A DNA stretch of 64,000 nucleotides from Phaeovulum veldkampii DSM 11550 (GTDB lineage Bacteria; Pseudomonadota; Alphaproteobacteria; Rhodobacterales; Rhodobacteraceae), in contig NZ_PZKF01000004.1 of the NCBI RefSeq assembly GCF_003034995.1, positions 62,001 to 126,000 of the forward strand. The letters are read 5' to 3'. The translations under genes and the position numbers were made by a program. Positions 51,861 through 60,314 of the stretch are shown one piece after another. The notes beneath the pieces are model-generated. The model did no database searches. It was given only the letters and a program-made list of their open reading frames with translations, and had not been told where the DNA came from. Positions within the stretch are counted from its first letter, which is position 1. Each line of letters begins with the position of its first letter.

Positions 51861-52886
51861 TCATGATGTCGGGCGAGTGTCGCCTGTGGGATCGGTGCGG
51901 TCAAACCGGTAAGTGGTAATTTGTTCCCAGCGGCTGCCCGGTTGCAACAGGATATCTGGAAATCCGGCGTGATGCGGGGCGTCGGGCCAGTATTGCGGCT
52001 CCAGCGCGACGCCGGCGCGGGGGCCATAGGGCTGGCCGGTCAGCCCCGGAAAGGGGGCGGTATTCAGCCCCGCGCCGTCATAGACCTGAAGCCCCGGCGC
52101 CGTGGTGGCCAGCCGCAGCCGCACCCCGCTGGCGCCGGTCAGTTCGGCCGCCTCGGTCAGCGGGCGCGGCGCGTTTGACAGGCAATAGTTGTGGTCAAGC
52201 CGGGGCAGCGCGTCCAGCCTGCGCAGGGCGCGCAGATCGCGCGGGTCGCCCGCCAGCGGGCGGATTTCGCCGGTGGGCAGGCCCGCAGCATCAGTGGGCA
52301 GCAGATGCGCCGCCGCCACCCGCAGCCAGTGGCCGCCAGTGTCGGGCCGCCCGTCAAGGCTCCAGTAGGGGTGATGCGCAAGGTTCATCGGCGTGGGCCG
52401 GTCGGTTTCGGCCCAAAGCCGCAGTTCCAGCGTTGCGGGGGGCAGGATGCGGTAGGTGGCGCCGATCCGCCGGGCACCGGGCAGGCCGCCCGCGCCCCGT
52501 GCCAGATCAAGCTGCAACGCCACCCGGTCCGGCGCCAGATCCGCGATCTGCCACAGTTGCGCCCATGTCCCCTCGGGGCCGCCGTGCAGGCAGTTCGGCC
52601 CGTCATTGGCCGGCAGGTGCCACACCTGCCCTGCCGCCGTCAGTCGCGCGCCCGCGATCCGGTTGGCCACCGGCCCCACCACGGCGCCGAACCATTCCAT
52701 CGGCCCCTCATAAGCGGCCAGCAGGTCCGAGCCTAGCAGCAGCGGCCATGGCACGCCGGCCAGCCGCAGGTCTTGCAGCACCGCGCCGCGGGTCAGAATG
52801 CGGGCGCGCAGTTCCCCTGCGGCCAGCGTCACCGCCTGAACCCCGCGGCCATCGGCCAGCGTGCCAAAGGCGCGCGCGCCGGTCAT
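51861..52886 (-). CDS. galM: Aldose 1-epimerase
   Basis: 341 residues. GRGVQAVTLAAGELRARILTRGAVLQDLRL at the start, VGPVANRIAGARL, then NCLHGGPEGTWAQLWQI (catalytic His region), NLAHHPYWSLDG and C-terminal GVALEPQYWPDAPHH with the catalytic Glu. It mutarotates aldoses. ATG 52886 overlaps the upstream dgoK-like stop (ATGA), so both come from one message, and a role in galactose or related sugar use is inferred. Confidence 0.9.
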   Translation of the reverse strand: MTGARAFGTLADGRGVQAVTLAAGELRARILTRGAVLQDLRLAGVPWPLLLGSDLLAAYEGPMEWFGAVVGPVANRIAGARLTAAGQVWHLPANDGPNCLHGGPEGTWAQLWQIADLAPDRVALQLDLARGAGGLPGARRIGATYRILPPATLELRLWAETDRPTPMNLAHHPYWSLDGRPDTGGHWLRVAAAHLLPTDAAGLPTGEIRPLAGDPRDLRALRRLDALPRLDHNYCLSNAPRPLTEAAELTGASGVRLRLATTAPGLQVYDGAGLNTAPFPGLTGQPYGPRAGVALEPQYWPDAPHHAGFPDILLQPGSRWEQITTYRFDRTDPTGDTRPTS

Positions 52887-53647
52887 GCCAGCCCCAGGGC
52901 GGTTGCCGCGCGGGTAAAGCCCGCCAGCGCCGCCGCCTCGTCCGCGCCGGTTGTGGCCGGAACGCCCTGCGCCGCCAGCGCGCGGGCATAGAGTGCGGGC
53001 GTCGCGCCTTCGCCCAGCACCAGCACCCGCTGGCCCAGCCACCAGGGCCGCGCCGCCGCCAGTTCGGCCCCGATCAGCGCGCCCCAGATCGCGCCCGGCT
53101 CTGTCATTTCTGCCAGCGCTCGGGCCAGCCGTTCGGGGCGGCTAAGCACTGCCGAAAGCGCGGCGTCAAAGCCCGCCTCTGCGCCGGGATCGGCCGCCAG
53201 ACAGGCCGCCACGCGACCGCTTGCCGCCGCCATCACCGACACCACCTCGCCTGCGCTCAGATGCGTCCAATGGCTGTGCGGCCCGGTCAGGCAGGCCACG
53301 CCGTCAAATTCGGGCTGCGCGGCCAGCAGCCCCGCAAGGCGCAGAGCGGCGGGGCCGGGCAGGCGTTCGGCTGTTCCGGGGCGGGCCAGATCGGGCACAT
53401 GCCAAAGGTCAGAGCCGCCGCGTCGGGCCTGCGCAGGCTGTTCGGGGCGGCATGGCAGGGCGCAGACCGGGGCGCCGGGCAGGCCCGCGGCCAGAATCGG
53501 CAGACGCTGCCCGCCCCAGGGCGCAAGCGCCCCTGCCAGATCGGGCGCCGCAGCCTCGCCCCGCGCCACCGGGCCATCGGCGCCCATTGCCCAAAGCGTC
53601 AGCCGCGCCCCGTTCCATTCTGCCGCGATCCAGCGCGCGCCCTGCAT
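52883..53647 (-). CDS. dgoK: 2-dehydro-3-deoxygalactonokinase-like protein, degenerate
   Basis: 254 residues. The DgoK pattern is clear (WHVPDLARPGTAERLPGPAALRLAGLLAAQPEFDGVACLTGPHSHWTHLSAGEVVSVM). But the ATP-phosphate motif near the start, normally DWGTS, reads EWNGAR (Glu10, Asn12, Ala14), and the protein is shorter than the usual 290-310 residues. Kinase activity is therefore doubtful. Coupled to galM by ATGA. Relatives phosphorylate KDGal in galactonate breakdown; no other galactonate gene is present. Confidence 0.75.
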   Translation of the reverse strand: MQGARWIAAEWNGARLTLWAMGADGPVARGEAAAPDLAGALAPWGGQRLPILAAGLPGAPVCALPCRPEQPAQARRGGSDLWHVPDLARPGTAERLPGPAALRLAGLLAAQPEFDGVACLTGPHSHWTHLSAGEVVSVMAAASGRVAACLAADPGAEAGFDAALSAVLSRPERLARALAEMTEPGAIWGALIGAELAAARPWWLGQRVLVLGEGATPALYARALAAQGVPATTGADEAAALAGFTRAATALGLA

Positions 53648-53659
53648 TCCGCCCCCAAC

Positions 53660-53690
53660 AAAAACCCGCGCCGGACCAGCCGACGCGGGT
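53660..53690 (-). terminator. Intrinsic terminator of znuA
   Basis: Minus-strand stem ACCCGCGTCGG / CCGGCGCGGGT (one G-T), loop CTGGT, tail TTTT. Located 36 nt past the znuA stop and before dgoK. Confidence 0.8.
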
Positions 53691-53725
53691 GGTTAGAGCC
53701 GCATTCCGCCCCGATGGCAAGCCGC

Positions 53726-54652
53726 CTAGCCTTTGGTCAGGCAGGCGGTCAGGTCATCGGCAAGCCCGCGCAACAAGGCCTCATACAGGCCGGGCCCATA
53801 GCGCAGGCTCGACCCCGACGGGTCGAGGGGATCGCCCAGCTTGACCGCGGTTCCCTCGACCAGCAGGGCCGCCTGTTTGGGGTCGTGCTGGGCCTCGGGG
53901 AACAGGCAGACCGCGCCCGCCTGTTCCAGCGTCTCGCGCAGGCCGGTCAGCCGTTCGGCGCCGGGCGCGGCCGCATCGCCCAAGGCGATGGTTCCGGCCA
54001 CCGTCAGCCCGTAATGGCTGGCGAAATAGCCATAGGCATCGTGAAAGACCACAAAAGGCCGCGCCTGCACCGGCGCAAGCTGTGCGGTCAGATCGGCGTC
54101 CAGCGCGTCGATTCGCGCGGCGGCAGCGGCGGCATTGGCGGCATAGGTCGCCGCATTCTCTGGGTCGGTGACTGACAGTTCGGCTGCGATCAGGCCCAGC
54201 CAGTACCGCGCATTGGTCGGGTCAAGCCAGGCGTGTGGGTCCAGCCCGGCGTGGCCGTGACCCGGCAGGGTGTGGTCTTGGGCGTGGTTGTCATGGCCAT
54301 GATCATGCGCCCCGGTCTGGCCGAAATCGCGGCGAAAGGTGCCCGTGGCCTCCAGCAGGCCCACAGGTTTGCCGGTCAGGCTGACCCCGGCAATCGCACG
54401 GTCGAGCCATGGTGTCATTTTCGGCCCGATCCAGAACACCAGGTCGGCCTCTTGCAAGGAACGGGCCTGCGAAGGTTTCATCTGATAGTTATGCGCATTG
54501 GCGCCCTGATCCAGCAGCACCGCGGGGGTGCCCAGATCGCCCATCACCTGCGCGGCCAGCGAATGCACGGCGGGTATATCGGTCACCACCTGCGGCACCT
54601 CGGCCAAGGCGGGCAGGGGCAGGGCGAGGGTCAGGGGAAGAAGGAAACGCAT
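53726..54652 (-). CDS. znuA: Zinc ABC transporter substrate-binding protein ZnuA
   Basis: 308 residues with signal peptide MRFLLPLTLALPLPALAE. Zinc ligands His54 (ANAHNYQ), His140 (DPHAWLDP) and a later His (VFHDAYGYF) match ZnuA, and a His-rich loop occupies about 116-134 (HDHGHDNHAQDH, GHGH). It collects periplasmic zinc for ZnuBC. Divergent from zur; the Zur-box-like palindrome is 41 bp upstream of its start. Confidence 0.93.
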   Translation of the reverse strand: MRFLLPLTLALPLPALAEVPQVVTDIPAVHSLAAQVMGDLGTPAVLLDQGANAHNYQMKPSQARSLQEADLVFWIGPKMTPWLDRAIAGVSLTGKPVGLLEATGTFRRDFGQTGAHDHGHDNHAQDHTLPGHGHAGLDPHAWLDPTNARYWLGLIAAELSVTDPENAATYAANAAAAAARIDALDADLTAQLAPVQARPFVVFHDAYGYFASHYGLTVAGTIALGDAAAPGAERLTGLRETLEQAGAVCLFPEAQHDPKQAALLVEGTAVKLGDPLDPSGSSLRYGPGLYEALLRGLADDLTACLTKG

Positions 54653-54693
54653 GAAGCCTCCGGTCGCTTGCTGTTCGGGGAAATCTTTTCTAT

Positions 54694-54706
54694 GTTATAG
54701 CATAAC
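54694..54706. promoter_or_regulatory. Zur box candidate 1 (znuA side)
   Basis: GTTATAGCATAAC: palindromic arms GTTAT/ATAAC around AGC, the core of known Zur operators. Placed between znuA (starts 54652) and zur (54734), so it can repress both. Confidence 0.7.
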
Positions 54707-54720
54707 CCGTCAAGAGGGGT

Positions 54721-54733
54721 GTGATAAAATAAC
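54721..54733. promoter_or_regulatory. Zur box candidate 2 (abutting zur)
   Basis: GTGATAAAATAAC, one mismatch in the left arm of the same palindrome, ending at the base before the zur ATG. Suggests direct autorepression of zur-znuCB. Confidence 0.5.
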
Positions 54734-55267
54734 ATGCGCGAAACTTCCGCTGCCAAGGCCTGCACCGGCTGCGCCGATACCGACCCGGCGCTGGCCTTTG
54801 CCCAGCATGACCACAGTCATTGCGCGCAGGCGCTGTTGCTGCGGGCCGAAGCGGTGGCCGACGCGGCGGGGGCGCGGCTGACCCCGGTGCGCCGCCGCAC
54901 GCTGGAGATTTTGCTGGAGGCGCATCGCGCCCTGGGCGCCTATGAGGTGCTGGACCGGCTGGCTGCCGATGGCTTTGGCAAGCAGCCCCCGGTGGCCTAT
55001 CGCGCGCTGGAATTTCTGGTCGAACATGGGCTGGCCCATCGCATTCGCCGGCTGAACGCCTTTGCTGCCTGCATGCACCCGGGCGAGGTGCACGCGCCTG
55101 CCTTTCTGATCTGTCGGCTGTGTGGTGCTGTGGCCGAGGCCCCGGCGGGGCCGCTGCGGGCGGCGCTTGATGCTAAGGCGGCGGGGTTGGGCTTTGTGGT
55201 GGAACGCGCCAATATAGAGGCGCTAGGGCTGTGCCCCGCTTGTGTCGGGAAGGCGTCATGCACCTGA
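54734..55267 (+). CDS. zur: Zinc uptake regulator Zur (Fur family)
   Basis: 177 residues. HTH region LTPVRRRTLEILLEAHRALGAYEVLDRLAADGFGKQPPVAYRALEFLVEHGLAHRI is of the Fur family. Metal-binding cysteines appear as LICRLCG and LCPACVG, with His-rich N-terminus (HDHSHCAQ). It represses znu genes when zinc is plentiful. Its last 10 nt overlap znuC (ATG 55258). The ATG is next to a second Zur-box-like sequence. Confidence 0.92.
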   Translation: MRETSAAKACTGCADTDPALAFAQHDHSHCAQALLLRAEAVADAAGARLTPVRRRTLEILLEAHRALGAYEVLDRLAADGFGKQPPVAYRALEFLVEHGLAHRIRRLNAFAACMHPGEVHAPAFLICRLCGAVAEAPAGPLRAALDAKAAGLGFVVERANIEALGLCPACVGKASCT

Positions 55268-56073
55268 TTTCAGCTGAAAATCTGACGGTGCGCCATGGCG
55301 GGGTGGCGGTTCTGGCCGATGTCGATTTCGCCATCCGCCGCGGCGAGATCGTGACGGTTGTCGGCCCCAACGGGTCGGGCAAATCCACGCTGATCCGCGC
55401 GCTGATCGGACTGGAGCGCAGCGCCACGGGGCAGGTCACGCGGCTGCCGGGGCTGTCGATCGGATATGTTCCGCAAAAGCTGCATATCGACGCCACCCTG
55501 CCAATGACGGTGCGGCGGTTCCTGTCGCTGCCCCGGCGGGTCACGGATGCCGCCGCCGCTGCCGCCCTGAGCCGCACCGGCGTGGCGGGGCTGGAGACGC
55601 GGCAGATGGCGCGGCTGTCGGGTGGGCAGTTTCAGCGGGTCCTGCTGGCGCGTGCGCTGCTGGCGCGGCCCGACATCCTGATCCTGGACGAGCCGACGCA
55701 GGGCCTTGACCAGCCGGGTATCGCCGCATTTTACCGCTTGCTGGAAGAGGTCAGGCGCGAAACCGGCGCGGCGGTGCTGCTGGTCAGCCATGATCTGCAT
55801 GTGGTGATGTCGGCCTCGGATCGGGTGATCTGTCTGAATGGGCATGTCTGCTGCCAGGGCACGCCTCGGGTGGTATCGGCGGCGCCGGAATACCGGGCGC
55901 TGTTCGGTCTGGGCACCGGGGGGGCGCTGGCGCTGTATCAGCACGTCCACGACCATGATCATGACCAAGACGAGGGCCATGGTCACGACCACGCCCACCC
56001 CCACGCCGCGCATCCGCACCGGCATGACCACAGCCACGACCATTCCCAATCGAAGGCCGCCGATCATGTTTGA
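55258..56073 (+). CDS. znuC: Zinc ABC transporter ATPase ZnuC with His-rich tail
   Basis: 271 residues. Walker A GPNGSGKST (about 36-44), signature LSGGQFQRVLLARALL (about 120), Walker B ILILDEPTQGLD and switch His in VSHDLH are all present. Residues 229-270 form an unusual cytosolic tail with 16 histidines (HVHDHDHD, HGHDHAHPH, HPHRHDHSHDH). It energises zinc import with ZnuB. znuB start overlaps its stop by 8 nt. Confidence 0.92.
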   Translation: MHLISAENLTVRHGGVAVLADVDFAIRRGEIVTVVGPNGSGKSTLIRALIGLERSATGQVTRLPGLSIGYVPQKLHIDATLPMTVRRFLSLPRRVTDAAAAAALSRTGVAGLETRQMARLSGGQFQRVLLARALLARPDILILDEPTQGLDQPGIAAFYRLLEEVRRETGAAVLLVSHDLHVVMSASDRVICLNGHVCCQGTPRVVSAAPEYRALFGLGTGGALALYQHVHDHDHDQDEGHGHDHAHPHAAHPHRHDHSHDHSQSKAADHV

Positions 56074-56854
56074 CGATTTTCTGGTGCGCGCCGGTCTTGC
56101 CGGGGTCGGGCTGACGCTGGCCACAGGCCCTTTGGGATCGTTCGTCGTCTGGCGGCGGATGGCCTATTTCGGCGATGCCACGGCCCATGCGGCAATTCTG
56201 GGTGTTGCGCTGTCGTTCGCCTTTGGCCTGTCGGTCTATGTCGGCACCGTGGCGGTTGCGCTGGGGATGGCGGTAACGGTGGCCACGCTGGCGGGCCGCG
56301 GCCATGCGATGGATACGATGCTGGGCGTGCTGGCCCATTCCGCGCTGGCCTTTGGCCTTGTTGCCGTGTCGTTCCTGACCGAGGTGAGGGTTGATCTGAG
56401 CGCGTGGCTGTTTGGCGACATTCTGGCGGTCAGCCGCACCGATCTGGCGGTGGTCTGGGGGGGCTCGGCGGTGGTGCTGGCGTTGCTGATCTGGCGCTGG
56501 CAGGCGCTGTTGACATCGACAGTGAACGAGGAACTGGCGCAGGCAGCGGGGCTGGACCCGCGCCGCGAGCGGCTGGTGCTGACCATCGCGTTGGCGCTGG
56601 TTGTGGCGGTCGCCATCAAGATCGTGGGGGCGCTGCTGATCGCGGCGCTGCTGATCATCCCGGCGGCCACCGCGCGCCAGTTCGCCCGCACGCCCGAAAC
56701 GATGGCCGTTGGGGCAAGCCTTGCCGGGGTGGGGGCGGTGGTGCTGGGGCTTTACGCCTCGCTCAGGGTTGACACACCCGCAGGCCCCTCGATCGTCACT
56801 GCGGCCGCGTGCCTGTTTGCCGCGAGCCTGCCTTTCGCCGGGCGCCGCGCCTGA
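56066..56854 (+). CDS. znuB: Zinc ABC transporter permease ZnuB
   Basis: 262 residues, seven to eight transmembrane helices in the ABC-3 family pattern: GSFVVWRRMAYFGDATAHAAILGVALSF, GVLAHSALAFGLVAVSF, and IKIVGALLIAALLIIPAATARQFA. With ZnuA and ZnuC it makes the high-affinity zinc importer. ATG overlaps the znuC stop. The operon ends here; 190 bp follow before the small exported gene. Confidence 0.92.
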   Translation: MFDDFLVRAGLAGVGLTLATGPLGSFVVWRRMAYFGDATAHAAILGVALSFAFGLSVYVGTVAVALGMAVTVATLAGRGHAMDTMLGVLAHSALAFGLVAVSFLTEVRVDLSAWLFGDILAVSRTDLAVVWGGSAVVLALLIWRWQALLTSTVNEELAQAAGLDPRRERLVLTIALALVVAVAIKIVGALLIAALLIIPAATARQFARTPETMAVGASLAGVGAVVLGLYASLRVDTPAGPSIVTAAACLFAASLPFAGRRA

Positions 56855-57043
56855 GCGGCGTCAAAACCAAAGTCTTTCCTTATCCCGCCGTTTTATTGGG
56901 CTAACCATTGGCTAAATTGCAACACTGCACCGCGCCGAAACAGCAATTTGATGAAATCACCTTTCCACCACCCCCGCACTTGTGAGAGGAAGATTGTGAT
57001 GCTGTCGCGTTCGGCGGCTTTCGCTCAAACCTTGGAGAATATC

Positions 57044-57229
57044 ATGAACAAGTTTGCTACCATCGCCCTCGCTCTGAGCCTGACCGCTGGCACCGCTTTC
57101 GCTGGCGGCTACGAAGCCCCGGTCGTCGAAGCCGAGCCGGTTGTCGTCGAAGGCAACTCGTCCTCGGACGCTGGCATCCTGGTTCCGCTGCTGCTGCTGG
57201 TTGGCATCGCGGCTGTTGCCTCGAACTGA
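57044..57229 (+). CDS. Small exported single-TM protein
   Basis: 61 residues. Signal peptide MNKFATIALALSLTAGTAFAGG, short Pro/Val/Glu linker (YEAPVVEAEPVVVEG), then SSSDAGILVPLLLLVGIAAVASN, a C-terminal hydrophobic helix. It resembles many small uncharacterised Rhodobacteraceae envelope proteins. ATG 57044 chosen because the signal starts there. Upstream 190 bp without a gene carry a repeated ATTGG-CTAA motif. Convergent with yjbF; a shared terminator lies between. Possible link with the yjb exopolysaccharide genes is guesswork. Confidence 0.72.
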   Translation: MNKFATIALALSLTAGTAFAGGYEAPVVEAEPVVVEGNSSSDAGILVPLLLLVGIAAVASN

Positions 57230-57262
57230 TCTGTCGGTTCTGCCTTCGGGCAGAATCGAAAA

Positions 57263-57292
57263 GGCCGGAGAGCATTGCTCTCCGGCCTTTTT
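57263..57292. terminator. Bidirectional terminator
   Basis: Perfect 11-bp stem GGCCGGAGAGC / GCTCTCCGGCC, loop ATT, flanked by AAAA on the left and TTTTT on the right, between convergent genes. Confidence 0.92.
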
Positions 57293-57330
57293 CTTTTGCG
57301 GTTGCCGGGCCGTGAACGAAGACGGACCGA

Positions 57331-58026
57331 TCAGGGCCGCAGAACCTGCAGGCTGACATGGCCCAGCCCCGGCCCGATCCATTGCCGCGAGGCAAGGATC
57401 AGCCCCGCATCGGTGACCAGATAGGTGTTGTCGATCTTCAACGGCCCGGTGGCGCAGGTTTCATTCATCTGCCGGACGGTCACGGCCCGCCCGCCCAGTT
57501 GCGCGGCCTGGGTTCCGCCCGGCTGCACCGCGCAGTTCATGCGCAGCGGGCGTTCCACGTTGTTGCCATCCAGATAGCGCCAGATGCGTTCGGCGCTGCC
57601 TGCGCTGCGGCTGCGCACCAGTTGCCCGGCCGCGCCCGGATCGGCCGACATCAGATCATTGCCATAGCCGCGGGTGGCAACCAGAATCCCGTTGCGAAAC
57701 ACCATGGCCTGTTCGCCCGGCGTCGCATAAGTGCGCCTGTCGCCGTTTTCGCCATAAAGCCCCAGCACGGTATAGCCCGCGCCTGGCCCGATCTGGGCCA
57801 GCATCACCGGCCCCGGCAAGGATTTCAGCGCCGCCGCCGCCAGTTGGCCGGGGTCTTGCGCGGGGCCTGCACCCCGGCGCTCGTTCACCAGCGTTCCCAC
57901 CGCCCCGCTCAGCAATCCGCCGCCCAAGGCGACCTTGCCGCGCTTGGCGCCATCTCCGGCGCAGCCAGCAACAGCTACGATCACCAGAGCCGCCAGCGCG
58001 GCGCCCGCCTTGCCGCGCAGGATCAT
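57331..58026 (-). CDS. YjbF/GfcB family lipoprotein
   Basis: 231 residues. Signal with lipobox AVAGC (Cys22) marks a lipoprotein. The GfcB/YjbF pattern includes YTVLGLYGENGDRRTYATPGEQAMVFRNGILVATRGYGNDLMSADPG and MNCAVQP. Proteins of this group take part in group-4 capsule or exopolysaccharide secretion. ATG 58026 overlaps the yjbH stop (ATGA). A six-residue longer start is less likely. Confidence 0.85.
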   Translation of the reverse strand: MILRGKAGAALAALVIVAVAGCAGDGAKRGKVALGGGLLSGAVGTLVNERRGAGPAQDPGQLAAAALKSLPGPVMLAQIGPGAGYTVLGLYGENGDRRTYATPGEQAMVFRNGILVATRGYGNDLMSADPGAAGQLVRSRSAGSAERIWRYLDGNNVERPLRMNCAVQPGGTQAAQLGGRAVTVRQMNETCATGPLKIDNTYLVTDAGLILASRQWIGPGLGHVSLQVLRP

Positions 58027-60182
58027 CGCCAGAACCTTCCCCAACTGTCATAGATCGCGCCGGTATGGCTTTGCTGGATGGTGTCATAAAGCCGCCCGTC
58101 CACGTTCAGCCGCGCCCCGCCGTCGCGCGTCGCGGGGCGCAGCGTGGTGTCAAGCTTGCTGACCGTCGGCTTGCCCGTGGTCCAGGCAATTGGAATCGTC
58201 AGGCGGATGCCCTTGTCGAACGAGCCGTCGCCGAAATCCTCGCGCGACATGTCGGTGACCGTGGCGAATGCCCCCACGCGCCAGCCATTGGCGAAATCGC
58301 GGTTCAGCGCGACGGTGGCGCCCCAATCCTCGGCCAGATAGCGCCCGACATCCAACTGCCCGTTGAACCCGCCGCCAAAGTCGTAATAGGCCGAGGCATG
58401 GCCGGTCACTGTGTCATAATCGCGGAAGTCAAAGCGCTGGTCGAAATCGCGCTGGCGCACCCAGTTCACCTCGGCGCCAAGCGCCAGCCGGCTATCGACG
58501 GGTTTCCACAGCACCTCGCCCGAAACCCCGCCATACATCCGTTCCAGCAGACCCACAGTGACCCGTGAATAGACCTCGGGGGCGGGGCGGCCATACCAGG
58601 CCAGCGTCAGGCTCTGAATCGCCAGATCGTCGTGGCTGCTGTAGGCGGCGATGTCCGATCGCACCGGATAAACCGCGCCAGAGCCGCCGGTGCCGCCGGT
58701 CGCATCGTCGAGATTGCCCGCCAGCTTTTGCCGGATCGACCCCGAGGCAATCAGCCCCGGCTGGATTTCATACGAGCCCGACAGCTTCAGCCCGATATCG
58801 GCCTGCAGGCTGTTATCGGTGTCAAACAGGGTGGCATCGACATATTGCGTCAGCGACCAGCGGAACCGGGGGAACAGGCCCTCGGTAGGGCGCAGCCCCT
58901 CGGTCGGGCCTGCTGCGGCATCGCTGATGGTCATGCGCTGCGCGATATCCACCGAACTCGTGTTTTCAAACGCCTCGATATCGCTGCGGCGGAACGTGAC
59001 CGACGAGGTCGGCATTCCGCGTGCGACGTTGGTGATGACCAGCGTTTCCACCGATGGCGGCAGCGCCCGCGTCAGAATGCGGGCGGTGTGCCCCATCGCC
59101 TGTGCCTGCGCGCCGTAGGATTCGTTGCGCACCCGCACCTCGGCCCGGCTGGCCGACAGCGACATGCTTTCCAGCACTTGCCCATCCTTGCGCAGGGCAT
59201 CGGCCACCGCGCGCTGCACACCGGGCAGCACCTCGGGGTCTGCGGCCCAGGCGCCCGACCAGCCTTCGGGGTCGGCGCCGGGGGCCGGGCGCGGGCGCAC
59301 CGGCAGCGGGGTTTTCTCGATCCCCGAGGGGAAGGGTGGGCGGCGCGGATCAAGTGAGACGGAAAACTGCAGCCCCGCCCCGCTGCCGTGAATGTAATAG
59401 CCCGACACGCCCGCATAGCGGCTGAAGCGGTAATCGAACCCGAGGTTGACCGGCGAGGCGTGGTCGAACCCGGCCAGCGCCACCTCTTGCTCATAGGCAT
59501 CCGAGGAATATTCGGCCTTCAGCGTCAACTTGTCGGTCGCCTGCCACGCCAGACCGAAAAACGGCGCAATGTCGCCCCGGAACCATTTGCCCGAATTCAG
59601 TTCGCCCCCCGGCCCGGAGAAATCATAGGCCGGCCGGTCGCCAAAGCCGGAAAACCCGCCTTCGCTGCCCAAGCGGCCCCAGCCCAGACCCGCGGTTGCG
59701 CGCAGGCCGGGGCTGAGGGTCTTGGTGGCGACCAGATATTCCGAGGAATAGGCGCCGTTGCCGATAAAGTCGCGGATACCGACCGCAACGGCCGGGCGCA
59801 TCCCGTTTTCTTCGGTCAGTTGAAACTGGAAGTCGAAAGACCGGTCCAGCAGCGTGCCGCCCGCGGGATCAAGGTCGTCGATGCTGGAATAGCGATAGAC
59901 CCCCGACAGGCGCGGCGTGATCTGGAAGGCAAAGCTGTGGCGTTGCGCGCCGTCGGCGAAATAGGTAGTGGCGCCGATTTCACCATCAGGGCGGCTTTCG
60001 GCGGTGGGCATGTCAATCAGGCCGGGCAGGCCGAAGGTGCCGCGGCTTTCGCCGATCATCGGCTCGGCCCGAAGCGCAGGGGCGGTGACAAGCGCCAGGG
60101 CCGCAACCCCAAGGCAAAGACTGCCGCGACGGGGGGCGCGCTGGCCGGTCTGCTGCGATGCGGTGTGGCGATGCGGCGTCAC
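58023..60182 (-). CDS. YjbH/GfcD-like outer-membrane beta-barrel protein
   Basis: 719 residues. After a signal (ALALVTAPALRAEP) comes a beta-rich YjbH domain: GTFGLPGLIDMPTAESRPDGEIGATTYFADGAQRHSFAFQITPRLSGVYRYSSI and many amphipathic strands to the C-terminal GRFWR. Predicted outer-membrane barrel for polysaccharide export with YjbF. GTG 60182 was chosen: GAGGAGG lies 7 nt upstream and the signal follows; the frame extends to 60290 with no support. Upstream yjbE/yjbG are not visible. Confidence 0.82.
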   Translation of the reverse strand: MTPHRHTASQQTGQRAPRRGSLCLGVAALALVTAPALRAEPMIGESRGTFGLPGLIDMPTAESRPDGEIGATTYFADGAQRHSFAFQITPRLSGVYRYSSIDDLDPAGGTLLDRSFDFQFQLTEENGMRPAVAVGIRDFIGNGAYSSEYLVATKTLSPGLRATAGLGWGRLGSEGGFSGFGDRPAYDFSGPGGELNSGKWFRGDIAPFFGLAWQATDKLTLKAEYSSDAYEQEVALAGFDHASPVNLGFDYRFSRYAGVSGYYIHGSGAGLQFSVSLDPRRPPFPSGIEKTPLPVRPRPAPGADPEGWSGAWAADPEVLPGVQRAVADALRKDGQVLESMSLSASRAEVRVRNESYGAQAQAMGHTARILTRALPPSVETLVITNVARGMPTSSVTFRRSDIEAFENTSSVDIAQRMTISDAAAGPTEGLRPTEGLFPRFRWSLTQYVDATLFDTDNSLQADIGLKLSGSYEIQPGLIASGSIRQKLAGNLDDATGGTGGSGAVYPVRSDIAAYSSHDDLAIQSLTLAWYGRPAPEVYSRVTVGLLERMYGGVSGEVLWKPVDSRLALGAEVNWVRQRDFDQRFDFRDYDTVTGHASAYYDFGGGFNGQLDVGRYLAEDWGATVALNRDFANGWRVGAFATVTDMSREDFGDGSFDKGIRLTIPIAWTTGKPTVSKLDTTLRPATRDGGARLNVDGRLYDTIQQSHTGAIYDSWGRFWR

Positions 60183-60314
60183 GTCGATCCTCCTCGGCTC
60201 TTTTGACCCTTTTATACGCAGTTTCCGCCATCGGGCGAGGGGGAATGGAGCCGTCGCGCGATTTGGCGCAAGATGTTGCGTCTGTGTCATCGTTCACCGC
60301 GTGCGGTGGGGCGG

